Of a DNA stretch of 61,214 nucleotides, positions 33,223 to 42,000 are shown in pieces. Under the pieces are notes generated by a model that was not told where the DNA came from, searched no databases, and saw nothing but the letters and a program-made list of their open reading frames with translations. This stretch comes from Pseudanabaena frigida. Lineage in GTDB: Bacteria > Cyanobacteriota > Cyanobacteriia > Pseudanabaenales > Pseudanabaenaceae. The DNA lies in assembly GCA_003242085.1 (NCBI GenBank), contig QBML01000033.1, positions 1 through 61,214 of the forward strand, written 5' to 3'. Numbering within the stretch: position 1 is the first letter of the stretch; every line of letters begins with the position of its first letter. Made by a program: the position numbers and the translations under genes.

Positions 33223-33397
33223 ATCTGTTCGTTGGTGTTTTGGTTTTAAATTAAATTTGACGATCGATGGCAAAGGAGAATTACTTACTTTCAAGCTTAC
33301 ACCTAGAAAGAGTTGACTTTCTATCGTCCTATACGTTCCGTTCAATACAATACATGTCGATTCTCTAATTACTGATACGATAAATTAGGAGCTGATT

Positions 33398-33556
33398 GAA
33401 ACTCATTTGCCAGATATGCTGCGATTTGCTCTTTCTATCAAATCTGGCAAGATCGATTCTTCAACTGTCTTACGAAACTTGGCACAAACAGTAAAGAATA
33501 AACCCTGTCAGGCATTTCATGGCTTAGATTTTGCTATGAGAAATGTTTTTTGTTGA
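33398..33556 (+). pseudogene. Tn3-family transposase remnant
   Basis: The plus strand reads ETHLPDMLRFALSIKSGKID, SSTVLRNLAQTVKNKPCQAF, ending FAMRNVFC and TGA. LRFALSIKSGKI..STVLR matches the conserved late region of Tn3 TnpA (lLRLa.SIk.G.v.as.iLR.L). A TAG precedes it, so only about 50 codons survive. I see no terminal repeats. Confidence 0.5.
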
Positions 33557-33704
33557 AAATTTTCTTGATAGAAATATCAATCAATACTTACGCTTTGTAT
33601 CTTAGTCAAGCAATTCATGTAAATCATTCAATAAATCATACAGGCAGCTGTCACGGTAACTCAATAACAATCTAGAAGCATAAGCGAAGCGGCTGTAATT
33701 AAAT

Positions 33705-33791
33705 ATGTCTGAGATTCAAAAGAAAGTAGTAATCATTACGGAAGCCAGTAGTGGATTAGAGGCCGCAACTGCTCGTCGACTGGGGAGCTAG
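33705..33791 (+). pseudogene. Short-chain dehydrogenase N-terminal remnant
   Basis: Reads MSEIQKKVVIITEASSGLEA, ATARRLGS, then TAG. This is the first beta-alpha unit of an SDR, but the TGASSGLG nucleotide loop has become TEASSGLE and the rest is missing. It lies 70 bases upstream of the release-factor-like gene. The 32981-33860 spacer otherwise holds only the repeat and the Tn3 relic. Confidence 0.75.
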
Positions 33792-33860
33792 ACTATCGTC
33801 GTAGAAACAAAAATTGTGACAGCTTAACCTGAGCCAAAAATTAACCCCAAGGAAAAGTCA

Positions 33861-34535
33861 ATGGAAATATCAATGTCCAAGGTTCATCAAACTACTTACA
33901 AAGGGATCTTTCAGCATCCGATCGCCCATAATTTACAATGGCATGACGTGCGGTCAATGCTAGATGCCCTAGCTGAAGTGACTGAAGAGCATAATGGTAA
34001 TCTCAAATATACAAGACATGGCGAAGTGCTAGTCCTCCATCCTCCCAAGCATAAAGATCTATCTGACACTAAAGAATTGATGCAAATTCGTCACTTTCTT
34101 GAACGCTCTAGTGTGCCTGAACTGGCAGACCCAAATGAGGATGGCACTCATTTGCTGGTTGTAATTAATCACCGCGAGGCTCGTATCTATAAAACAGAAC
34201 TCCGCGATTCAGTGCCAGAGGATATCATACCCTACGACCCAGACGGTACGCGCCGTCATCTCCACAATCTGAATGATAATGTTAAGGGCCAACCTGAACT
34301 TAAGTCTTTCTATGAAGCGATCGCCCAGTCATTAAAGGATGCCGAACAGATTTTGATCTTTGGTAGTTCAACTGGAGCCAGCAGTTCTATGGATTATTTA
34401 GTAAATGAACTCGAACAAAATCACCCAGATATTTCTAAAAAAGTTATGGGTGCGATCGTGGTGAACGAACAACACATGACCGAAAATCAGCTATTGGCTC
34501 AGGCACGGGCATTTTATGAAGCAAATAATAAATAA
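33861..34535 (+). CDS. Bacterial release-factor-like (baeRF-type) protein, tentative
   Basis: A 224-residue soluble protein. The C-terminal half (LLVVINHREARIYKTELRDS, IAQSLKDAEQILIFGSSTGA, VMGAIVVNEQHMTENQLLAQ) recalls bacterial proteins related to archaeo-eukaryotic release factors and stress proteins of that group. The N-terminal part starts HPIAHNLQWHDVRSMLDALA with NGNLKYTRHGEVLVLH. Family assignment is tentative. It heads a collinear group with ferredoxin, oleate hydratase and alcohol dehydrogenase, though with a 200-base gap to the ferredoxin. ATG at 33861. Confidence 0.55.
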   Translation: MEISMSKVHQTTYKGIFQHPIAHNLQWHDVRSMLDALAEVTEEHNGNLKYTRHGEVLVLHPPKHKDLSDTKELMQIRHFLERSSVPELADPNEDGTHLLVVINHREARIYKTELRDSVPEDIIPYDPDGTRRHLHNLNDNVKGQPELKSFYEAIAQSLKDAEQILIFGSSTGASSSMDYLVNELEQNHPDISKKVMGAIVVNEQHMTENQLLAQARAFYEANNK

Positions 34536-34733
34536 CTGTTTCTCCAAGGGACAGGCTATACCAACAAGGTATTACAGCAATTTGCTTTCAAAACCGCCAC
34601 AAATAAAAATATAAAACCCACTGCGGGGCTTCGCCCTGCGCCCCCTTGTGCGGTGAGTTTGATCAACAACTGCTGTAAAAAGATCGAGACTTTTTCCATC
34701 AATTAAATATTTAAATATTAGAGATTTTATCCC

Positions 34734-35036
34734 ATGGCAAATTCTTATCAAGTCAGACTATTTAACAAAGCCGAAGGGATCGACCAAACTGTTGAAGTGC
34801 CAGAAGATCGCTACATTTTAGAAACTGCCGAAGAGCAAGAAATGACGCTACCTTACTCATGTAGGCAAGGCGTTTGTTCGACTTGCACCGTGAAGATGAT
34901 TGAAGGAAAGGTAGACCAGTCTGAAGGGAGTTATCTGAGTGAAGAACAAATAGCTAAAGGATATGTGTTGATTTGCATTGCCCACCCTCAAGCAAATTGT
35001 GTATTTGAGACTCACAAAGAAGAAGAAGTACTTTAA
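34734..35036 (+). CDS. Plant-type [2Fe-2S] ferredoxin
   Basis: A 100-residue ferredoxin with the cluster ligands CRQGVCSTC (C43, C48, C51) and a fourth Cys in YVLICIAHPQ. It differs from the photosynthetic type by its N-terminal half (LFNKAEGIDQTVEVPEDRYI) and the lack of the usual strongly acidic patches. It probably donates electrons to a partner enzyme; the oleate hydratase gene starts only 29 bases later and is the likely partner or at least co-expressed. ATG at 34734. Confidence 0.93.
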   Translation: MANSYQVRLFNKAEGIDQTVEVPEDRYILETAEEQEMTLPYSCRQGVCSTCTVKMIEGKVDQSEGSYLSEEQIAKGYVLICIAHPQANCVFETHKEEEVL

Positions 35037-35065
35037 ATTCAATAATTTTTGAGGAATGAATTGAT

Positions 35066-36637
35066 ATGGATAAGAAATCTAGGGCTTATCTTTTGGGTGG
35101 TGGAATTGGCTCCTTAGCAGCCGCAGCCTTTATGATTCGAGATGGTGACATTTCAGGCGAGAATATTTTTATCTTGGAAGTAAAACCTCTTCTGGGTGGA
35201 AGTATGGATGGAACTGGTAACTCCATTGATGGGTATTCGCTGAGGGGAGGACGAATGTTAACAACTGATAATTATGAATGCACGTGGGATCTTTTTAAAT
35301 CTATCCCTTCCCTGCATACTCCAGACAAATCCGTATATGAGGAAACTATGGAGTTTAACGAACTACACAAGTCAAATTCGATGGCGCGTCTTGTGGATCG
35401 TCGCCGTGCAAAAGTTCCTGTTAGCTCTATGGGCTTTTCAATGCAGAATCGTCAAGAATTGCTAAAGCTCACCCAAGCTACTGAAACTGAACTAGCTGCA
35501 AGTTGTATCACTGATTGGCTTTCTCCAGAATTTTTTGAGACGGAATTTTGGTTTATGTGGGTAACTACATTCGCCTTCCAGCCATGGCACAGTGCCGTTG
35601 AATTTAAGCGTTACTTGCATCGCTTCATGCTCGAATTCACCCGAATTGAAACTCTTGCTGGGGTTAAACGCACTATCTACAATCAGTATGATTCACTAAT
35701 TCTACCGTTGCAGAGTTGGCTTGCAGCCCAAAATGTTCGCTTTGAGCTAGATTGCAAGGTGACAGATCTTGTTAGTACTAATTCAGAAGGTAAAGTAGTA
35801 GTCACAGGCATTCATTATCAGCAAAGAGGAGAAAGTAAAGCGATCGCAGTTAAAAGTGGCGATCTAGTATTCCTACAAAATGGATCGATGACCGATGCCT
35901 CAAGTTTGGGTTCGATGACGATCGCTCCTAAAAAGCTGACGAAGGAAGACTGTACCAGTTGGAGCCTATGGGAAAAGCTGGCTGCGGAAAACTTAGATTT
36001 TGGGAATCCTGCCGTTTTCAATAACTGCATTGCTGAATCTGTATGGGAGTCTTTTACGGTTACGCTGAAGAACTCCAAATTCTTCGATTTGATTGCTAAT
36101 TTTAGCGGCAATCAAGCAGGAACTGGTGGGCTGATCACTTTTAAAGACTCAAACTGGCTGATGTCAATCGTGCTTGCCTATCAGCCCCATTTTATAAATC
36201 AACCCAAAGATGTGCAAGTTTTTTGGGGATATGGACTTTTGCCCGATCGCGTCGGAAATTTTGTACCGAAACCGATGGATGAATGTAATGGTGAGGAGAT
36301 TCTTCGCGAACTATGCGGTCATCTGCGATTCGATTTAGACAGCCTAGGAACTGCAAACTGCATTCCTTGTCGAATGCCATATATTACTAGTATGTTTATG
36401 CCACGCTTATCTACAGATCGACCATTGCCGATCCCCCGTAGCTCTAAGAACCTTGCTTTAATTAGCCAGTTTGTGGAAATTCCCGATGATGTCGTTTTCA
36501 CTGTTGAGTATTCGGTACGAGCAGCGCAGATGGCAGTTTATGAATTTCTAGATATCGATCGCAAAATTCCACCTGTTACACCTCATGACAAGTCTTTGCT
36601 AGTGCAGTTTGAGGCTTTAGTCAAAGCATTTAAGTAA
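35066..36637 (+). CDS. ohyA: Oleate hydratase (myosin-cross-reactive-antigen family)
   Basis: A 523-residue FAD protein of the oleate hydratase family (usually 550-590 residues), so somewhat short. It has the N-terminal nucleotide motif YLLGGGIGSLAAAAFMIRDG, the substrate-side loop GGSMDGTGN, RGGRMLTTDNYECTWDLF, and later MTDASSLGSMTIAPKKL and FTVEYSVRAAQMAVYEFL. The enzyme adds water to the cis-9 bond of oleic acid to give 10-hydroxystearate and needs reduced FAD. ATG at 35066 with GAGG upstream. Unusual in cyanobacteria; possibly acquired by transfer. Confidence 0.92.
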   Translation: MDKKSRAYLLGGGIGSLAAAAFMIRDGDISGENIFILEVKPLLGGSMDGTGNSIDGYSLRGGRMLTTDNYECTWDLFKSIPSLHTPDKSVYEETMEFNELHKSNSMARLVDRRRAKVPVSSMGFSMQNRQELLKLTQATETELAASCITDWLSPEFFETEFWFMWVTTFAFQPWHSAVEFKRYLHRFMLEFTRIETLAGVKRTIYNQYDSLILPLQSWLAAQNVRFELDCKVTDLVSTNSEGKVVVTGIHYQQRGESKAIAVKSGDLVFLQNGSMTDASSLGSMTIAPKKLTKEDCTSWSLWEKLAAENLDFGNPAVFNNCIAESVWESFTVTLKNSKFFDLIANFSGNQAGTGGLITFKDSNWLMSIVLAYQPHFINQPKDVQVFWGYGLLPDRVGNFVPKPMDECNGEEILRELCGHLRFDLDSLGTANCIPCRMPYITSMFMPRLSTDRPLPIPRSSKNLALISQFVEIPDDVVFTVEYSVRAAQMAVYEFLDIDRKIPPVTPHDKSLLVQFEALVKAFK

Positions 36638-36670
36638 GTTTATCTAAACAAATAATCAGGAGAAAAACCG

Positions 36671-37720
36671 ATGAAAACGAATGCCTACGCTGCGCAAAAC
36701 GCCACAACTCCCCTTGCGCCCTTTATCTTTGAACGCCGCGAACTTGGCGAGCATGATGTGCAGATCGAAATTCTATATTGCGGCGTGTGTCACTCCGATT
36801 TGCACACCGTCCGCAGTGAATGGAGCAGTACCGCCTACCCTTGCGTCCCCGGCCACGAAATCGTCGGGCGAGTCAAGAACGTTGGTGCGAAAGTCAATAA
36901 ATTTAGAGAAGGCGATACGGTTGGGGTGGGTTGTATGGTCGATTCCTGCCTTACCTGTGCTAACTGTAAGGAAAACCTAGAGCAGTTTTGCGAAAAAGGT
37001 ACGATTTGGACTTACAACGCTCCCGACAAACACACTGGTGGTATAACCTACGGTGGATACTCTGAGAGTATCGTGGTGGATAAAGAATTTGTGCTAAAAA
37101 TTCCGAAGAATTTAGATCTTGCTGCCACGGCTCCATTGCTGTGTGCTGGGATCACGACTTATTCGCCCTTACGCTATCACAATGTGACCAAGGGTCAGAA
37201 AGTAGGCGTTGTTGGACTCGGTGGGCTAGGACATATGGGGGTGAAATTGGCGAAAGCTCTCGGTGCATACGTCGTGGTCTTCACCACCTCATCGAACAAA
37301 GTTGAAGATGCACTGCGTCTCGGAGCGGATGAAGTGGTCAATTCTAAAAATGAAGACGAGATGAAGAAACACCTAAATAGTTTCCACTTCATTCTCGACA
37401 CCGTTTCTGCACAACATGATATCAACGCTTACCTCCTGATGTTGAGACGAGATGGCAACCTCACTCAAGTCGGCGTACCACCCGATCCGCTTTTACTTTC
37501 GGTGGGCAGCCTAATTTTCGGTCGTCGCAGTATGAGTGGCTCGCTGATTGGCGGCATTAAAGAAACCCAAGAGATGCTGGATTTCTGCGGTAAGCACAAT
37601 GTTACTGCCGATATCGAACTTATCCTCATCCAAAACATCAATGAAGCCTACGATCGCCTCGTGAAAAGCGACGTGAAATATCGCTTCGTCATTGATATGG
37701 CTTCGTTAAAACAGGCTTGA
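36671..37720 (+). CDS. Zinc-dependent alcohol dehydrogenase (YahK/CAD type)
   Basis: A 349-residue medium-chain dehydrogenase. Catalytic zinc: C38/H60-E61 region (CGVCHSDLH, PGHEIVG); structural zinc cysteines CLTCANCKENLEQFC; Rossmann motif VGVVGLGGLGHMGVKLAKAL with TTSSNK after the second strand, suggesting NADP(H). It resembles aldehyde reductases of the YahK/YjgB group. It is 33 bases downstream of the oleate hydratase gene; oxidation of 10-hydroxystearate to the ketone would be a fitting role but is inference. Two strong hairpins follow. Confidence 0.93.
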   Translation: MKTNAYAAQNATTPLAPFIFERRELGEHDVQIEILYCGVCHSDLHTVRSEWSSTAYPCVPGHEIVGRVKNVGAKVNKFREGDTVGVGCMVDSCLTCANCKENLEQFCEKGTIWTYNAPDKHTGGITYGGYSESIVVDKEFVLKIPKNLDLAATAPLLCAGITTYSPLRYHNVTKGQKVGVVGLGGLGHMGVKLAKALGAYVVVFTTSSNKVEDALRLGADEVVNSKNEDEMKKHLNSFHFILDTVSAQHDINAYLLMLRRDGNLTQVGVPPDPLLLSVGSLIFGRRSMSGSLIGGIKETQEMLDFCGKHNVTADIELILIQNINEAYDRLVKSDVKYRFVIDMASLKQA

Positions 37721-37727
37721 TAACCTT

Positions 37728-37762
37728 ATACAAGTGGCGGCGCTTCGCGCCGCCACTTGTAT
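37728..37762. terminator. Hairpin (GGCGGCGC-TTC-GCGCCGCC)
   Basis: 16-bp stem ATACAAGTGGCGGCGC with loop TTC and exact complement, then TTTTTGGGTTTT. It starts 7 bases after the alcohol dehydrogenase stop and is a good intrinsic terminator. Confidence 0.8.
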
Positions 37763-37780
37763 TTTTGGGTTTTAGCTATA

Positions 37781-37835
37781 TAAACCCAAAATATTGCACC
37801 GCCCGCGTAGCGGGCGGTGCAATATTTTGGGTTTA
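37781..37835. repeat. Family-C perfect hairpin (26-bp stem)
   Basis: Left arm TAAACCCAAAATATTGCACC then GCCCGC, loop GTA, exact complement ending TTTTGGGTTTA. It touches the stop codon region of the HAD fragment, so it terminates the minus-strand gene too. Confidence 0.8.
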
Positions 37836-38387
37836 TTTGCTTAATTTAGCTTGTATATCGCTCAAGTGGATACCTGTCAAATTTGGAAGAACCATACTTG
37901 CAGATCCGTTAAACCGATCCCTATGTTCTTTAGGCGCAAGCCCGATCGCCCACATACCTGCGGCGATCGCTGCCGCAACTCCCGCAGGCGCATCTTCCAC
38001 TACAACGCATTTAGCAGGGGCTATACCGATCTGAGTAGCAGCAAAGAGAAATAGGTCAGGGGCTGGCTTTGGCTTCTCAACGCTGTAGCCATCCGCGATC
38101 GCATCCACTAGATCGGCTATTCCTAACTTAGCGATTACGGGTCGGGCATTTTTGCTGGCGGAGGCGATCGCAATTTTTATTCCCGATTGTCTGAGTTCTT
38201 TTAATAGCTCAATTACGCCTGATAACACATCTTGGGGAGTAGTATCTTGGATTGATTCTACATAGTAGCGATTTTTGCGATTCATCATCTCTTGGAGTGC
38301 CGCTTCAGAATAATGGCGATCGTCGACAATCAGCATCAGCGATTCTCTTCTTGCCACCCCACGCAGGGCTTCATTTGCCTTGCGATC
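37833..38387 (-). pseudogene. Truncated duplicate of HAD beta-phosphoglucomutase domain
   Basis: About 185 codons copy the C-terminal HAD part of the GH65 fusion gene at 44447. The nucleophile motif DLDGV is missing because similarity stops at GCGATC (38382-38387), so it cannot be active. The cap helix (RRESLMLIVDDRHYSEAALQ), motif II (IKIAIASASKNA), the Lys motif (VEKPKPAPDLFLFAA) and CVVVEDAPAGVAAA are kept. Its longest ATG/GTG frame is 174 residues. A 215-bp tract is identical to the other copy while flanks differ by roughly 10%. Confidence 0.85.
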
Positions 38388-38412
38388 ACCTTTTTCTTAT
38401 TATTTTCTTATT

Positions 38413-38811
38413 TTACATGAGATAACTTTCTAGCTCAGGATATTTAGAAAATAAACTGTCAACACTGGCAAGTTTTGCGCCATATTCTAATGCGGTGGCG
38501 ATGATTAGGCGATCAAAGGGATCTTTGTGAATGGGGGATAGGTTTATGGCTCTGACTGTAATTGCGGGAGTCAGTGGAAATAATTCGATTTTTGCTGGCG
38601 CTAATGCCCTATTAAACCAATCTTCAGATGAACAAGTTAGCTCTAATCTGCCTCGACTCTGGGCTAAGGCAATCTCATAGCAGGATAGAGGAGATACTGC
38701 TAATATATCGGCTAACTCAAAGCGCTCAAGCCAAGATGAGGGAAATTGATCGAAATTTGAGTTGATTAGCCATAGCCAAATATGGGTATCGAGAACTATT
38801 ATTTCAGACAT
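38413..38811 (-). CDS. PIN-domain toxin (VapC-like)
   Basis: A 132-residue PIN ribonuclease: MSEIIVLDTHIWLWLIN with the first Asp, a conserved Glu in SPLSCYEIALAQSRGRLEL, then HKDPFDRLIIATALEYGAKL and SVDSLF with the remaining acidic residues. These bind Mg2+ and cleave RNA. ATG at 38811 is preferred to the TTG two codons earlier. It overlaps the antitoxin gene by 13 bases. Confidence 0.88.
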   Translation of the reverse strand: MSEIIVLDTHIWLWLINSNFDQFPSSWLERFELADILAVSPLSCYEIALAQSRGRLELTCSSEDWFNRALAPAKIELFPLTPAITVRAINLSPIHKDPFDRLIIATALEYGAKLASVDSLFSKYPELESYLM

Positions 38812-39020
38812 TCCCAATCCTCTTCATCGACAATAGGACTGACAATATCATCTAAGATTTTCACTTTGCCAGCCATGTCGGGAATAGGAAAGCGGCGCTT
38901 TATTTGGGGTTTGGTTTCTTCTAGGATGGTTACAATAATTCGTGCCGAGGTGATTTCTGGTTGTTCAGAAAGCCACTTAATTTGTCCGTTTTCGTAGGTT
39001 GCTTCATAACTTTTGAGCAT
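38799..39020 (-). CDS. Antitoxin of PIN toxin
   Basis: A 73-residue protein: N-terminal strand-rich part (MLKSYEATYENGQIKWLSEQ, ARIIVTILEE) and an acidic C-terminus (KILDDIVSPIVDEEDWECLK) likely to cover the PIN active site. This type is common with cyanobacterial VapC-like toxins. It is the first gene of the pair, about 29 bases after the stop-side end of the helicase gene, and has its own ATG at 39020. Confidence 0.8.
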   Translation of the reverse strand: MLKSYEATYENGQIKWLSEQPEITSARIIVTILEETKPQIKRRFPIPDMAGKVKILDDIVSPIVDEEDWECLK

Positions 39021-39048
39021 GATTGTTTATCCTCTGAGTAAATAATAT

Positions 39049-42000
39049 TTACAGTAAACTGATAGCGGGTTTCACAATCTCGTTAATATATTTCATTAAC
39101 TTTTCAATTTCTACATCAGGATTTTTAAACCAATCCGTAGACCAAATTCGATACAGTTTCCAGCCTAGTTTTTCAAGTACTTCTTGACGATATCGATCGC
39201 GATCGCGTGCAGCTTTGGATGAGTGATAGGTAGCTCCATCGCACTCAATACCTAATAAATATGTTCCTGTTCGATTGGGATCAACTATTGCCAGATCAAT
39301 AAAGTAGTTAGCAACTCCTACCTGTGCCACAACTTCAAAGCCCTTAGCTCGTATAGCCTTAGCAACAAATACTTCAAAGTCACTATCTGGCTCTCTACCA
39401 GTTAGCCTTGCCGTTTCTAGTTGCTGAGTCTGAATATATTCTAAATAATTTCGCAGGGCATGAACGCCACGATTAGAGGCTTCGGTTGGGCGAATAGCAG
39501 CAGCAGTCATGGAAGAAAATACTTCAATGCGCTCTTTAGCACGGGTGAAGAGTACGTTTAGTCGTCTATGTCCGTTAGCGCTATTGATTGGACCAAATCT
39601 TTGAGCAACTGGTAGATCGGGACGTTCACGACCATACACTGTGGAGATAAAAATGACATCGCGTTCATCACCTTGGACATTTTCCAAGTTTTTGATAAAA
39701 AATGATGAAAGGGTTTCTTCCCACTTAGCGATGTAATCGGCAACTTCAGGATGATTATTGATGAGTAAACTCATCTCATCTTGTAGTAAATCTCTTTGTT
39801 TTTGATTGAGTGTTACTACGCCCAGAGATAGTTCTGGAGAATTTTTCATGAATTCTAAAATTGCTTCTGCAACCCTTCTGACTTCAATAGGGTTGACATT
39901 CGATTGATAGATTCCTTCAGTAATATGATGATAATTAATGGAGAATTTGCGATTAGGTGAGGGAAAAACGGTGAGGCTGTTATCGTAAAAATGTTTGTTA
40001 GAGAAAGCAATCAAACTCTCATGTCGTGAGCGATAGTGCCATTTGAGGCGGCGCACACTGAATGCTTTGATTGTCATGTCCAGAATAGACTCTTCATCGT
40101 CATCATCAGTCGCCCCAGCAGTAGAACTAAAGAAGTTTGTGGGTGGTAATTGCTTGGGATCTCCTACCACTACTAGCTGTTTGCCTCTAGCCATTACACC
40201 TAATGCTTCTTCTGGGCGCATTTGTGAGGCTTCATCAATAACGACTAGATCGAAGCGAATGGAATTTGAAGGGATAAACTGTGCCACACTGGCAGGTGAC
40301 ATCATCCAGCATGGATGAAGAGATTGCAAAGCATTTCCTGAACGATGAAGAAGATTTCGTAAAGGTGCTAACCTAGACTGCTTGCTAGTCTCATTTTTAA
40401 TGAGTGCTTTTTCTGTCCAAGTGTTTTTTAGTCCCCTTCCGTTGCCTTCAGGAATTTGATTTTGAGCTAATTGTGCAGCTAACTTATTTTGATAAAGATT
40501 CAGTATCTCTCGATCCAGTTTTTGAAATTTTTGACGTGCAATTAGCTGATCTTCTCCCTTAAATAATCTTAGATTATCATGTTTTTTGTGGATTTCACTT
40601 ACAAGAGAACGGTAAAAGATGTTTCTGTACAGGCAGTCAATCTGTTCTTCATTCAGGCTAGAAACACTAGTAAAATCAACAAAATCCCATAAATTTGCTG
40701 ACTTTATTTTTGCTTTGACTTGGCTATAGGATAGATATCTTTGAAGAGAATCTAGTTGATTTAGCTGTTGTATGCGATCGCGTAGCCTAGTGGCATTACA
40801 ATCTAAGATTTTCGCATTGCCAAACATTGTTAGACTGTCAATCTTTCCTAAAGACATAGCAGTTTCACAATATCGATCTTGTTTCTGTAATAAGGAATGG
40901 TATTGCTTTCCAAATTCCTTAATACCTGTAATGAATACGCTAACATTAGGACTTAGGCATTGATTCTTAATATTTTGTGGGAATTGTGCTTTGTGTATTG
41001 ATTCTGCCCAATTAAGACAACCTTGCAATGATTCCAGAGAAAATAATTCTGATTTTGGATAAGTTCCTAAAATACTAGTAAACAATGGTGAATCGAGATC
41101 TTCTTGTGATCGCCGATAATTGTCCATTTCCAACATCAGCAATGGGAGTTCCTGCAAAGACAGGTCAGGTCTAATTTTTAGTTGCAATAAATTTTGATAT
41201 ATTTGCTCTATTTCCTGTTTTCGATTTTCTAAAATAGTCAAAGCTGAATCTGAACTACTAACAGTTAATACTCCAGTATTTATCAAGTTTTGGCAGGTCT
41301 TATATAATCCTTGAAAATCAGAAGAATTAATATAACTAATTGCATTCCTTAAATCCTCTAAAGACGAGTTTACAACAAAGTTTCTAATTTTATCTTTACA
41401 AGAAATTTCAGCAGTTAATTCCTCCAATTTCTTTCCAAAATTATTTATCTCGAAACAAACCTTGTAGTCTGTCTCAAACTTTTGATAAAGTTTCCCACAT
41501 ATTACATCTATTCCATCTCTATCTTTTAAGACAGTATATTCATCCCAAAAGTCAGCAACTTGAATAAGTATCTGAGAAATTTCTTGATCACTATTAGTCT
41601 TAGCAAAGTTTTTTATTGTATGCCAAGTCTTATGTGCTGCATGATATTCTCCGTCAATAAAAAAGAAAATTCCTGCATTAACTATTCTTTTTGCGTAGTG
41701 TCGTAACTTTGCAGAATCCGTAAATCGATTTAGATGAACAGCATTATTCAAGAATACAAATTTTTTCTGAAGTGACTCAGCTTTAGATAATATTTTAAGA
41801 TTTGCAGGATTACACAATTTAGGATTACGGTAACGCAAAACATATTCTGGGGTGCTTTCCACAAAACTAAAAACAGCATTAATATTTACAATATCCCCAA
41901 GTTGAATATCTGAACTTAAATTAAACAGCTTTTGGAGATGTTCAAAAATGGGTAAAACACGTCGCCACTGCTCTAAATTATTGCGGTCACTACTCCATAA

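Noticed and set aside
33130-33345. Minus-strand 71-codon ORF
   Set aside because: Its C-terminal half lies in the palindromic repeat; composition is repeat-like (LPQPHLPKEKE) and no ribosome site is seen.
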